DNA of 64,000 bases from Clostridia bacterium. Its GTDB lineage: Bacteria; Bacillota; Clostridia; Oscillospirales; CAG-272. A program made the position numbers and the translations under genes. Shown here piece by piece: positions 51,335-59,155 of this stretch (position 1 is its first letter; every line of letters starts with the position of its first letter). Under the pieces are notes generated by a model. The model ran no database searches. It was not told the DNA's origin and saw only the letters and a list, made by a program, of their open reading frames with translations. The stretch lies in assembly GCA_017937845.1 (NCBI GenBank), contig JAGBCV010000065.1, positions 18,900 to 82,899 of the forward strand, read 5' to 3'.

Positions 51335-51900
51335 CAAGGGTCTGTTATGACGGTTTTGCACGTACCGAGGATACATCGAATATCCATGGAAAAGCTGACT
51401 TTATGAGCGTATTCCCCGTCAAGCCTTGCTTTTTCCGATACGTCTATGTGGTTTCGTCCGTGAATCTGCGCCCAGCCCGTAAGTCCGGGTTTCATATCGT
51501 TTGCGCCGTATCGCTCCCGCATGGATATCAGATCCTCTTGATTTGGCAGGCTTGGGCGAGGACCGACAAAGCTCATATCTCCCATCGCGATATTCAAAAG
51601 CTGAGGAAGCTCGTCCAAGCTGCTTCGTCGAAGCCATGCGCCGATGGGAGTCATCCATTTTTCGGGTTCGTGAAGCGCGTGCGTCGGCACGTCGTGCGGT
51701 GCGTCCAATATCATCGTGCGAAATTTGAGGATCGCAAACGGCTTTTTGTGGATACCGACGCGAGTTTGCTTGAAAAAGACGGGACCCTTTGAGGTCATTT
51801 TGACGGCAATGGCGATCAAAAGCATCGGGAGCGCCATTGCCAAAAGAAGCAAGATCGCGCAGAAACGGTCAAAAAGCGGTTTGATAAAAGATGGATACAT
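51334..51900 (-). CDS. Monotopic phosphoglycosyl transferase (bacterial sugar transferase)
   Basis: 188 residues, the minimal PglC-like form. An N-terminal re-entrant hydrophobic segment (FCAILLLLAMALPMLLIAIAVK), then GPVFFKQTRVG, FAILKFRTM, RRSSLDELPQLLNIAMGDMSFVGPRP (containing the catalytic Asp-Glu dyad) and KPGLTGWAQIHGR. It moves a sugar-1-phosphate from a UDP-sugar onto a polyprenol phosphate, the first step of a surface glycan. It ends an operon with a MATE exporter and a TIM-barrel epimerase. No other glycan genes are adjacent. Confidence 0.93.
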   Translation of the reverse strand: MYPSFIKPLFDRFCAILLLLAMALPMLLIAIAVKMTSKGPVFFKQTRVGIHKKPFAILKFRTMILDAPHDVPTHALHEPEKWMTPIGAWLRRSSLDELPQLLNIAMGDMSFVGPRPSLPNQEDLISMRERYGANDMKPGLTGWAQIHGRNHIDVSEKARLDGEYAHKVSFSMDIRCILGTCKTVITDP

Positions 51901-51931
51901 GGTTGATGAAATGCTTACGTTTATGATGTCA

Positions 51932-52855
51932 TCACGTGCGTTCTGCTAACGTCTGTTCTCTGAAATAAGAGGCGATCGCACTGAGAAGCTTCAAGGAATC
52001 CGGAACAAGCTCTTTTGGGAAAAGATCAACAAAAGAGCTCGTTTCCAAATTCATATTGCCTTGATAAGACACGGCACGAAGTCCCTTGATGAATCGATTC
52101 CAGTTGCAAACGCCGAAAAACGGCGCAGTATGGTCGTCGTTGTAACCGTCATTATCGTGAACATGGAGGACCTCCAAACGGTCGCCTATGATCTCAAGTG
52201 CATAACAAGGGTCGATGCCGAGAATCAGCAAATGACCGATATCCAGACAAGCACCGAAGCATCTTTCTCCGGCAATATCGTTCAACTCGTCAATCGCACG
52301 ATTGAGTTCTCTGACATCCGACCAAGTCGTTGTATAGGATTTTTTGGTTCCCCAGTCGATGCAATACGCATTTTCAATACAACACATAACGTGATGCTTT
52401 TTCAAAAACGGGATAATCGACGAAAAATATTTCAAATTTTCGCTGTATTCCTCTTCGGGTGTGAGAGAAGGATATCTGGCACTTCCGTCGAAAATCGGAT
52501 GTATGACGATGCGGCGGCAACCAAGCGCTTCACAAAGCTCGATGCTTTTGATAACGGTGGGACGCATGATTTCTGTTTCGATTGGCTTTTTGGGAACGTA
52601 AGCGGTCGGCGCGTGGACCTGCTCCACGGCGAGTTCGTATTTTTCAACGGCTTCTTTTATGGTGGCGAAAAATTCACAGATCCGTTTTTCGTCCATCAAA
52701 TAAGCAAGATAGTCTTCGTCCATTTTGTCCTTTTGCAGAAAGAAAGCATCTAAGCCAAGGTCAATGGCTTCAAAGCCGGCATCTTTGATCGCCTTCAATC
52801 CGGCATCGACACCAAGCGCGGCGATCGCACCGCCTGTTGCAACACTGATTTTCAT
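51932..52855 (-). CDS. Sugar phosphate isomerase/epimerase (AP-endonuclease-2-like TIM barrel)
   Basis: 307 residues. Signature elements: GFEAIDLGLDAFF, a metal-binding HPIF segment, CCIENAYCIDW, GACLDIGHLLILGIDP and EVLHVHDNDGYNDDHTAPFFG, giving the His/Glu/Asp metal site. Members isomerise or epimerise free or phosphorylated sugars; the substrate cannot be told. The ATG at 52855 has AAGGAG upstream and overlaps the MATE stop by four bases. Confidence 0.88.
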   Translation of the reverse strand: MKISVATGGAIAALGVDAGLKAIKDAGFEAIDLGLDAFFLQKDKMDEDYLAYLMDEKRICEFFATIKEAVEKYELAVEQVHAPTAYVPKKPIETEIMRPTVIKSIELCEALGCRRIVIHPIFDGSARYPSLTPEEEYSENLKYFSSIIPFLKKHHVMCCIENAYCIDWGTKKSYTTTWSDVRELNRAIDELNDIAGERCFGACLDIGHLLILGIDPCYALEIIGDRLEVLHVHDNDGYNDDHTAPFFGVCNWNRFIKGLRAVSYQGNMNLETSSFVDLFPKELVPDSLKLLSAIASYFREQTLAERT

Positions 52856-54231
52856 ATATGTTCTCCTTGTATATTGTCTTGGATTTGCTTGTCGATCTTC
52901 TTCCAATACGGAATGAACAATATCAAAGCGGTCAGCATGGCAAGCATATCCGAAATTGGCGTTGCCCACGGGATTCCGTCAGCGCCTGCAACGGCATTCA
53001 TGATAAACATGAACGGTACGTCGATACCGCCCTTGCGAATCAAAGAAAGAATCATGGGCTTAGTTTTTTGTCCCGTCGCTTGAAAAATCGAGATGATCAT
53101 CATCGTAATGGAGATCGCGGGACAGGTGATGCAAATGATCCTCAGGAAATGCTGTCCGTACGCCACGGTTTCCGCATCATCAATGAAGAATTTCATGACG
53201 GGAACGGCACAGGTAAACAGAAATACCGCGCCCGCCGTTGCAACGATCAACGCATATGTAAATGCTGTCTTGATGGCGGAACGCATACGCACATGATTTT
53301 TCGATGCAAAATTATAACCGATGAGCGGAAGAACGCCTTGCGTCATACCGTTGGCAATGGCAAACGCCAGCATATCGATCTTTTTCGCAATGCCCATGCC
53401 CGCGATCGCTTGGTTGGAATACGAAACGACCATCTTATTCAGCACGATATTGGAAAATGTACCCATGAGCATCATCATAAAGCTGGGAAAGCCGACGAGA
53501 AAGATCTCTTTGGGGATCCCGAGGCGCAAGGTATAATTTTTCAGAGAAAAATTGATGACGGTGCGTTCTCTGTTTTTATAGAGCAAGCAGATAAAATAAC
53601 ACATGGCGATCAGATTGGAAAGCATGGTCGCCATTGCCGCGCCTGTCACTCCCAGCTTCAACAGGAAAATCAAGATCGGGTCAAGAATGATATTGAGGAT
53701 CCCGCCGAGCGCAACGCCAAAGCTGGCTTCTTTTGAATAGCCTTCTGCGCGGACAAGATGGGCAAGACATGCGCTCAAAACCGTTGGAATCGCACCGATA
53801 CCAATCGTCCACAAAACGTAATCGGAGCAATAGCCATAGGTATCGGCATCTGCTCCGAGAAGCGGAAAAATGACAGGGCGAAGCAAATACAAGGAAAGTC
53901 CGTAAATCAGCGCGACAAGGGCTGCCGTATAAATACTGAACGCCGCGCATTTCTTCGCCTTTTCCCGATTCCCTACACCAAGACTTCGTGAGATCAAGCT
54001 CGCACCGCCGATACCAAAAAGATTAGCAATGCCCGTCATCATAACGAACGGCGGCATCGCCAGCGTTGCGGCTGCTACTTGGTTTGGGTCGTCCATCTGA
54101 CCGATAAAAAACGTATCTGCCATATTATAGATCACCGTAATGATCTGGCTGATGATCGTTGGAATCACGAGCGTGATGACCGCTTTGGAGATCGGCATTC
54201 GCTCAAAAAGCTCTGTGTTGTCTGTTTTCAT
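52852..54231 (-). CDS. MATE-family efflux transporter
   Basis: 459 residues, twelve helices in two bundles. ISKAVITLVIPTIISQIITVIYNMADTFFIGQ is the classic MATE start; ANLFGIGGASLISRSLG and later GMTQGVLPLIGYNFASKNH belong to the same family. It exports cationic drugs or metabolites with Na+ or H+. First gene of an operon with the TIM-barrel epimerase and phosphoglycosyl transferase, behind a consensus promoter. Confidence 0.94.
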   Translation of the reverse strand: MKTDNTELFERMPISKAVITLVIPTIISQIITVIYNMADTFFIGQMDDPNQVAAATLAMPPFVMMTGIANLFGIGGASLISRSLGVGNREKAKKCAAFSIYTAALVALIYGLSLYLLRPVIFPLLGADADTYGYCSDYVLWTIGIGAIPTVLSACLAHLVRAEGYSKEASFGVALGGILNIILDPILIFLLKLGVTGAAMATMLSNLIAMCYFICLLYKNRERTVINFSLKNYTLRLGIPKEIFLVGFPSFMMMLMGTFSNIVLNKMVVSYSNQAIAGMGIAKKIDMLAFAIANGMTQGVLPLIGYNFASKNHVRMRSAIKTAFTYALIVATAGAVFLFTCAVPVMKFFIDDAETVAYGQHFLRIICITCPAISITMMIISIFQATGQKTKPMILSLIRKGGIDVPFMFIMNAVAGADGIPWATPISDMLAMLTALILFIPYWKKIDKQIQDNIQGEHI

Positions 54232-54274
54232 TGCATATTTGACCTCCTATGATATTTCAAATATCTACCCATAT

Positions 54275-54303
54275 ATTGTAAACGAACCGCTTGCGTTTGT
54301 CAA
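54275..54303 (-). promoter_or_regulatory. Promoter of the MATE operon
   Basis: Minus strand TTGACA, 17 bases, TACAAT. Confidence 0.72.
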
Positions 54304-54427
54304 TGCGATAAGCAGAATTTGTCCGAATTTGCAAATTTTCAGAGGCGCAGTATGTGGAGGGGACAGGAAATTTTCTTCGTCTTTTCCTCAAAAAAGAGAT
54401 TCAAAATTTCTGATATGGATATCACGA

Positions 54428-54457
54428 AAAAACCACGCGACAACATCGCGCGGTTTT
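54428..54457 (-). terminator. Terminator after the PH-domain gene
   Basis: AAAACCGCGCGA and TCGCGTGGTTTT pair (one G-U) around a short loop; TT runs follow on the minus strand. Confidence 0.82.
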
Positions 54458-54473
54458 CAAATATATGGACTGA

Positions 54474-54911
54474 TCATTTTCCAGGCATGGCGAGATGACA
54501 ACGATCGTTTAAGTCACGGATAAAAGCATCGTTTGTCACAACGCTGACGGTCGTAACATCAAAGGTGTGATAGGTAATATTGACGTGTTCAACGGCGTTT
54601 TTCAGCGCCATCATGGATTCGGAGTAAAACTTATTTGCTTTTTTCACACTTCGGATCGTATCATACGGGATTTCTTTTTTCAGCAAAAATCCATATTTGA
54701 TGAAAACAGAATGTTCCCGAAGCTCAACGTAACCGAAAAGCGGAGCTATCAAAACATATGCAACCAAAACATCCATGGGAAGCATCAAAAAAAGCATTTG
54801 CGTTTCAAACATAGCCATGATGATCGTCAAAGCAATCATGATAGCGGCAGTTGGAATCGAAATCCACCAAAACATCTTATCGATCAGTGGTTTATATCTT
54901 TTGGTTTGCAT
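54474..54911 (-). CDS. Membrane-anchored bacterial PH-domain protein
   Basis: 145 residues. Two N-terminal helices (FWWISIPTAAIMIALTIIMAMF and MLFLMLPMDVLVAYVLIAPLF) are followed by a small beta-rich domain (VELREHSVFIKYGFLLKKEIPYDTIRSVKKANKF), the pattern of YdbS/bPH-like proteins. Function unknown. The open frame extends 11 codons further, but GGAGG five bases before the ATG at 54911 decides the start. Confidence 0.78.
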   Translation of the reverse strand: MQTKRYKPLIDKMFWWISIPTAAIMIALTIIMAMFETQMLFLMLPMDVLVAYVLIAPLFGYVELREHSVFIKYGFLLKKEIPYDTIRSVKKANKFYSESMMALKNAVEHVNITYHTFDVTTVSVVTNDAFIRDLNDRCHLAMPGK

Positions 54912-54950
54912 TATGACCTCCGTTAATAAAATATAGTTCAGCACAATATA

Positions 54951-54984
54951 AGAAAAAGGAAAGTCTAAAAAATGACTTTCCTTT
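54951..54984 (-). terminator. Terminator of the tRNA operon
   Basis: AAAGGAAAGTC and GACTTTCCTTT pair; TTC-rich sequence follows on the minus strand, four bases after tRNA-Ala. Confidence 0.85.
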
Positions 54985-54987
54985 TTG

Positions 54988-55063
54988 TGGTGGAGATGAA
55001 GGGAATCGAACCCTTGACCCCCTGCTTGCAGGGCAGGTGCTCTCCCAGCTGAGCTACACCCCC
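54988..55063 (-). tRNA. tRNA-Ala (anticodon UGC)
   Basis: A 76-base cloverleaf with encoded CCA. Acceptor GGGGGTG/CATCTCC with discriminator A, D-arm GCTCAGCTGGGAGAGC, anticodon stem CCTGC/GCAGG around loop with TGC, and the T-arm loop GGTTCGATTCC. Confidence 0.97.
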
Positions 55064-55099
55064 ATATAAGAAAAGCATTTGCCGGGACAAATGCTTATT

Positions 55100-55176
55100 T
55101 GGTGAAGATGAGTGGACTCGAACCACCGACCCCCTGCATGTCAAGCAGATACTCTAACCAGCTGAGCTACACCTTC
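55100..55176 (-). tRNA. tRNA-Val (anticodon GAC)
   Basis: A 77-base cloverleaf with encoded CCA. Acceptor GAAGGTG/CATCTTC, anticodon loop TTGACAT (GAC), T-loop GGTTCGAGTCC. Cotranscribed with tRNA-Ala 36 bases downstream. Confidence 0.95.
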
Positions 55177-55206
55177 AAATAAACGGCTTTTTCAAACCAC
55201 ATTGCT

Positions 55207-55234
55207 ATTATAGCATAAATTTTTCAAATGTCAA
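55207..55234 (-). promoter_or_regulatory. Promoter of the tRNA-Val/tRNA-Ala unit
   Basis: Minus strand TTGACA, 16 bases, TATAAT. Confidence 0.75.
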
Positions 55235-55260
55235 GCATTATTTTTGATTTTTTGAAAAAA

Positions 55261-55294
55261 TAATGTAAAAATGCTCGGAAAAATTTCCGAGCAT
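55261..55294 (-). terminator. Intrinsic terminator, probably the original ssrA terminator
   Basis: AATGCTCGGAAA and TTTCCGAGCATT pair and the minus strand continues TTTTACATTATTTTTT. It begins four bases after the distal copy of the ssrA 3' end (55299-55314), the distance expected for the native ssrA terminator before insertion of the island. Confidence 0.85.
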
Positions 55295-55298
55295 TCTT

Positions 55299-55314
55299 TG
55301 GTGGACCCGAGGGG
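55299..55314 (-). repeat. Distal att-like copy of the ssrA 3' end (16 bp)
   Basis: TGGTGGACCCGAGGGG on the plus strand, identical to 57223-57238. It is the acceptor/T-arm/CCA end of ssrA without the rest of the RNA, as left by integration into ssrA. Confidence 0.85.
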
Positions 55315-55435
55315 TAACTGCGCATTATCACATCCGGATTTATATGACGATCTTTGCTATCACGGGTATTATACCACACATAGTAAGGATTGTCAATCAT
55401 GGATGGAATTTGCCTTAATTTAATCATTATTTTTA

Positions 55436-56563
55436 TTACATCAATCCATGATGTTTAAAAACTTCATCAATTTCTTTTGCATAAGCTTCTTTTGTCTTGA
55501 TAAAAAACTTTTCAAAAAAGGGCATTGGATCATGGATTTCATCTACCCAAAATAGATTTGCCTTAAAATGTTTCGTCTTTTTATTATATTGAGATTCCAT
55601 GCACGGATCGACATAAATAAACTGTTTTCCGAAAATATTTTTGGTATAATATTCGGATAACTCCCCATCTGTATACCTCAGCCTGGATAATATCTGTTGG
55701 CAACCTTTTTCATATCCAATATAGCTAAATGCAGCATATAGATTCCATGCGTGTAGACCAGCATAGTAATACCCTCTAATATTGTGATTTTCTCGTCTAT
55801 AAAATATTGATGAAGTCCTATCAAAATCCCGTGGATATAAATCTGCAATCCAGAATTTTTTCGTACGCAATAAAACTTCTGTGGCTTCAGCTAATCTTCC
55901 AGACAATATGTATGATTCTACTTGCAACAATCTTGCCATTTCTTTGTCTATAGCTTTTGAAGTTGTCTTAAAACAACGATTTGTCATTTTGTCGATCCAA
56001 TCTAATATAGTGTCGAACAATTCAGCTGAGCAAACATTTATGTCTTGTTTTTTGAGATAATCTCTCAAGTAATTAATCATTGACACATAGTTGTCAGCCA
56101 CATTAGGCTCATCATTAATCAGACCTTCCAAATAAGAGTACCTATCGTTACGAAATAGAGGTTTGGTAGATACATTTTTTGACAATAGCATTTTTTCTTT
56201 GATTAAACCTTCAAGTTGCTTGAGAATTACACCGTTAATAAGCTCAATGTTTTTTCCATTAGCAAAATCATATGCTTGTTGGGTATAATCTGATGGAGTT
56301 ATCAAAATCCCCTTATTAGCACGTTGATCCATAACCACACCGTATAAATCCCGCACTTCCGGCTGTCCAACTGGAACCGTCCAATTTTTGCATTGAATAA
56401 TATATTTACCTGAAAAAATAGGTTGATTGAAAGTTGCTATTAAATCAATACCACCATCATTGGAGTAACTAGTTGATTCCACTTCAAAGCCTAATCTGCG
56501 AAATAAACTTGATATATAATCTTCAAATTGGTAGCCATCCATAGTTGTAAAATCTATTGCCAT
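55436..56563 (-). CDS. Mrr-type restriction endonuclease-like protein with unknown C-terminal domain
   Basis: 375 residues. Residues ~5-120 are an Mrr_cat PD-(D/E)xK nuclease: Glu14 in DGYQFEDYI, Asp40 in NDGGIDLIA, and Gln57-x-Lys59 in YIIQCKNW, followed by VGQPEVRDLYGVV and ITPSDYTQQAYDFANGKNIELI. Related enzymes cut modified or foreign DNA. Residues ~125-375 are mostly helical and match no family I know; they may sense or bind the target. The start overlaps the upstream gene's stop (TAATG). Codon use is AT-richer than in the flanking core genes, consistent with transfer. Located inside the ssrA island. Confidence 0.85.
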   Translation of the reverse strand: MAIDFTTMDGYQFEDYISSLFRRLGFEVESTSYSNDGGIDLIATFNQPIFSGKYIIQCKNWTVPVGQPEVRDLYGVVMDQRANKGILITPSDYTQQAYDFANGKNIELINGVILKQLEGLIKEKMLLSKNVSTKPLFRNDRYSYLEGLINDEPNVADNYVSMINYLRDYLKKQDINVCSAELFDTILDWIDKMTNRCFKTTSKAIDKEMARLLQVESYILSGRLAEATEVLLRTKKFWIADLYPRDFDRTSSIFYRRENHNIRGYYYAGLHAWNLYAAFSYIGYEKGCQQILSRLRYTDGELSEYYTKNIFGKQFIYVDPCMESQYNKKTKHFKANLFWVDEIHDPMPFFEKFFIKTKEAYAKEIDEVFKHHGLM

Positions 56564-57078
56564 TACATTGCTCTCCTTTGTACACAGTTGCTTTGCTCGT
56601 AATAACTGTGATACTTTTTGATGATATTTTGCGCAAACTCAAAACCAATTTCCGCATTTTCTTCCTCTAATTTTTCTGTTTCGGTAAGATCAAACGGAAC
56701 AAGTTGAAATTCAAAGCCTCTTAATTCTGAAAAAGGGGAAATCAATTCTTCAAAATCTGTTGTAACACCACGTACATCTACATAAGCTGGCATACCCAAA
56801 TAAGTTGATACACAAAAACAATGTATTATAGTTGTCTGATTTTTCGATACAAACGCATATGCCTTAAAACCATATTCCCTATTTAATGCAAGAGCAAACA
56901 AATCACACGATCCAAATAAAAAAATTTGAGCGTCAAAATAAGGATCAATAACTGCATGGTCTTTACGGGGATTTTTTACAGTTTTTAAATACTTTTGAAC
57001 ATTTTTTTCGTCCTTTATATAGAATCCCTTATGATAATGATACCTACCATTATCTACAAACATATCAGCTATCATCAT
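56563..57078 (-). CDS. Island protein with a Cys/His/Asp pattern (papain/transglutaminase-like fold possible)
   Basis: 171 residues. I recognise no named family. The stretch FGSCDLFALALNREYG (Cys58), then IIHCFCV (His86) and PAYVDVRGV (Asp101) has the order and spacing of the catalytic triad in transglutaminase-like and papain-like folds, where a Cys opens a helix and a His and Asp lie on following strands. It could be a protease, amidase or transferase, or an inactive relative. No signal peptide or membrane helix. GGAGG lies before two adjacent ATGs (57078 and 57075). It is the first gene of a two-gene operon with the Mrr-type nuclease. Confidence 0.65.
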   Translation of the reverse strand: MMIADMFVDNGRYHYHKGFYIKDEKNVQKYLKTVKNPRKDHAVIDPYFDAQIFLFGSCDLFALALNREYGFKAYAFVSKNQTTIIHCFCVSTYLGMPAYVDVRGVTTDFEELISPFSELRGFEFQLVPFDLTETEKLEEENAEIGFEFAQNIIKKYHSYYEQSNCVQRRAM

Positions 57079-57142
57079 GCTGTCCTCCGCTTCTTATATA
57101 TTTTTATATTTAATAAATTTAACTGAATCTATCTGTGCTCCC

Positions 57143-57191
57143 TAAAAACTCATACACCGCCTCAACAAACAAGTTTACCAAGGCGGTGTAT
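57143..57191 (-). terminator. Terminator-like hairpin inside the island, downstream of ssrA
   Basis: ATACACCGCC and GGCGGTGTAT pair around a ~20-base loop; the minus strand continues GAGTTTTT. It may now end ssrA transcription in place of the displaced original. Confidence 0.78.
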
Positions 57192-57222
57192 CTTTTAATT
57201 TCACCATTTAGGTGAGATTGAC

Positions 57223-57238
57223 TGGTGGACCCGAGGGG
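57223..57238 (-). repeat. Proximal att-like repeat within ssrA
   Basis: TGGTGGACCCGAGGGG, the 3' end of ssrA, identical to the copy at 55299-55314. Confidence 0.85.
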
Positions 57239-57575
57239 AGTCGAACCCCTGTCCGAAAATCTATTCATACAGCTTTCTCCGAGCGCATTTTGTCTTTTGA
57301 AATTCCCGTCAATATCCGCCGACAAACAGGCTTATATATCAGGTAGCTTTTTTGTGTATGACAGCTTCAAAAGCAAACGGGCTGTGCACATTTACCGCTA
57401 AGTGACGCCGAGTCGCAGGTCGCGGTCATCCTGCGAGCGACGCGCTGCAATTAGGCAGCGAGAGCCAATTTTCTGTTATTAGCGTTTATATTTAAGTTTG
57501 AGGTTGTTTAACGAGTTGCCACATCTCGGCTCGCTTACCATACTGCAAAATCCCCGTCGAAACCTTTACGGGCCC
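57223..57575 (-). ncRNA. ssrA: Transfer-messenger RNA (tmRNA)
   Basis: 353 bases, one-piece tmRNA with encoded CCA. The 5' end GGGCCCGTAAAGGTTTCGACGG pairs with the 3' CGGGTCC acceptor; the T-arm reads GGGGTTCGACTCCCC. The tag frame lies at 57451-57483: resume codon GCT, peptide ANNRKLALAA, stop TAA. The tag is short and basic in the middle. With SmpB, encoded just upstream, it rescues stalled ribosomes and marks incomplete proteins for ClpXP. Its 3' end is the integration site of the adjacent island. Confidence 0.97.
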
Positions 57576-57627
57576 ATATGGACGCAAAGCCAAAAGAGCC
57601 TTGCGTTATGTTTTGCATTTTGGAAAA

Positions 57628-58098
57628 TCAATATTTACTGCGTTCGCGTTCATAGCGTTCAATGTCGCGTGCTTCTGCTTTTTTCGCGGCATCCTCGCGC
57701 TTATCATAAAGCTTTTTACCTTTGCAAACGCCAAGTTCAAGCTTTACATTTTTACCCGAAAAATAAAGTGAAAGAGGAACAAGGGTATAGCCTTGTTGAC
57801 CGACAAGCGCATGAAGCTTCAAAATTTCTTTTTTATGCATCAAAAGCTTGCGTTCACGAAGCGGGTCACGATTAAAAATATTTCCTTTTTCATAAGGACT
57901 GATGTGAATACCTGTTGAGAAGATCTCGCCGTTTTTGATATAACAATAAGAATCCTTCAGATTGACAGTCCCTTGACGAAGGCTTTTGACCTCCGTACCG
58001 AAAAGCGCGATACCGGCTTCATAAGTGTCCTCGACGAAAAAGTCATGACGTGCTTTTCGATTGACCGCAATGGTCTTGATATTCGGTTTTTCCGCCAT
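57628..58098 (-). CDS. smpB: SsrA-binding protein SmpB
   Basis: 156 residues. [39 protein letters not shown] at the start, then [23 protein letters not shown], and the basic C-terminal tail [22 protein letters not shown] that enters the mRNA channel. It is the obligatory partner of tmRNA in trans-translation. It lies 52 bases upstream of ssrA in the same direction and has its own promoter at 58133-58161. Confidence 0.98.
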   Translation of the reverse strand: MAEKPNIKTIAVNRKARHDFFVEDTYEAGIALFGTEVKSLRQGTVNLKDSYCYIKNGEIFSTGIHISPYEKGNIFNRDPLRERKLLMHKKEILKLHALVGQQGYTLVPLSLYFSGKNVKLELGVCKGKKLYDKREDAAKKAEARDIERYERERSKY

Positions 58099-58132
58099 GA
58101 AAATCGCCTCACTTTCTAAACGGATTATATAC

Positions 58133-58161
58133 AGTTTATCATAAATTCATGCAAAAGTCAA
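58133..58161 (-). promoter_or_regulatory. smpB promoter
   Basis: Minus strand TTGACT, 17 bases, TAAACT. Confidence 0.65.
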
Positions 58162-58188
58162 TACTTCTTTTCAAAGAAACATGGACTC

Positions 58189-59118
58189 TTATATATTGAA
58201 AAAGCTATCGATCTTTTTGTCGATATCGGAATAGTTTTTTTCTTCGGCAATAGGCTTTTCTTCTGTTTTTTCCGTTTCCGAAGCAGGCTTTGCCGACAGA
58301 TTTGCCAGTTTATCATCCAATTTGCCATTAAGCTCTGCCAAGATCTGTTCCATACCCTTTTGGATCTCGGATGTAATGCGTTCAGCATCATCCTCTGTAT
58401 TGGATTTGCTATTTTTTTCAAAAAGCTCTTTTCTGGCAGAAGCAAGCTCAGCATTTTTATGAGCCAGATCTTCTTTCATCGCTTGCAACTGTGCTTCATA
58501 GCGTTCCACCATACCGCTTTGCTTTGCGATCTGCGCGTAGCGTTCCACACTTTCGTCTTTGGTCTTTGTCAAAGCATCTCTCAAGGAATGATTTTCCGCA
58601 TCCTTATCGGCGACCTGTTTTTTCAAGGTATTACATTCCGAATCCTTTTCCGCAAGCTGTTTTTTCAAAGAAAGGATCTCCGCATTCAACGCATCTTCGC
58701 TCTTTTTCTGAATCGCCGCAGTTTCCCATTTGACGCTGAGCTTTTTATTCAAGCCGTCAAGCTCTGCTTTTTTCTTGGCAAGCTCAGATTCCAAAAGCTC
58801 TTTTTCCGTGACCAATTCTTCATTTGCTGTGGCAAGCGCCTTGAGATTTTCCTGCAATGTTCGGATATGCTCTTCCAATTTTTTCTTTTCTGCTTCCACA
58901 GATTCAACGGTTTTGGCAATTTCTTCTTTTTGTTTGACAAGTGCTTCCTTTTCTGCATCCTGTGTATCCAAAAGCGTGCGAAGTCTGGTCGATTCCGAAT
59001 TCCATTCTTCTTTTCTGCGGGAAACCTCCTTTGCAAGTCCGACGATATATTCATTGACGTCATTTTTGCTGTATCCGTTGAGCGCATTACGGAATACAAC
59101 TTTATTTTCCTGCTCCAT
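58189..59118 (-). CDS. DivIVA-like coiled-coil protein
   Basis: 309 residues. The N-terminus VVFRNALNGYSKNDVNEYIVGL fits the DivIVA/GpsB membrane-curvature domain (F..AL.GY...DV..Y). The next ~200 residues are a nearly continuous coiled coil rich in Lys, Glu, Leu and Ala. The C-terminus is low-complexity with a predicted short end helix (DIDKKIDSFFNI). DivIVA-family proteins gather at poles and septa to position division or wall proteins. The ATG at 59118 has GGAGG ten bases upstream. It is much longer than Bacillus DivIVA (164), so its scaffold role may differ. Confidence 0.78.
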   Translation of the reverse strand: MEQENKVVFRNALNGYSKNDVNEYIVGLAKEVSRRKEEWNSESTRLRTLLDTQDAEKEALVKQKEEIAKTVESVEAEKKKLEEHIRTLQENLKALATANEELVTEKELLESELAKKKAELDGLNKKLSVKWETAAIQKKSEDALNAEILSLKKQLAEKDSECNTLKKQVADKDAENHSLRDALTKTKDESVERYAQIAKQSGMVERYEAQLQAMKEDLAHKNAELASARKELFEKNSKSNTEDDAERITSEIQKGMEQILAELNGKLDDKLANLSAKPASETEKTEEKPIAEEKNYSDIDKKIDSFFNI

Positions 59119-59155
59119 GCCTGTTCTTCCTCCATAGATTTTCTCTTTTCCTATT

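Larger units (their letters stand above)
55299..57238. mobile_element. 1.9-kb genomic island integrated at ssrA
   Basis: Two direct 16-bp copies of the ssrA 3' end bound a segment that is visibly more AT-rich than its neighbours. It carries two overlapping genes and its own terminator-like hairpin, but no integrase or remnant of one. ssrA is intact because the proximal copy rebuilds its 3' end. The original terminator has been pushed to the far side. It may be the reduced remnant of a larger element or a cargo unit moved in trans. Confidence 0.8.

Noticed and set aside
55299..55320. Fragment as a degraded tRNA gene
   Set aside because: Only the 16 bases identical to the ssrA 3' end are present; there is no D-arm or anticodon arm around them.
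57119..57325. Minus-strand frame of 68 codons across the ssrA 3' end
   Set aside because: It lies within tmRNA and the island terminator hairpin; no gene evidence.
57576..57627. Hairpin between smpB and ssrA (CGCAAGGC.../GGCTTTGCG) as a terminator
   Set aside because: It lacks a U-run; it may be a processing site of a joint transcript, but there is not enough to annotate it.
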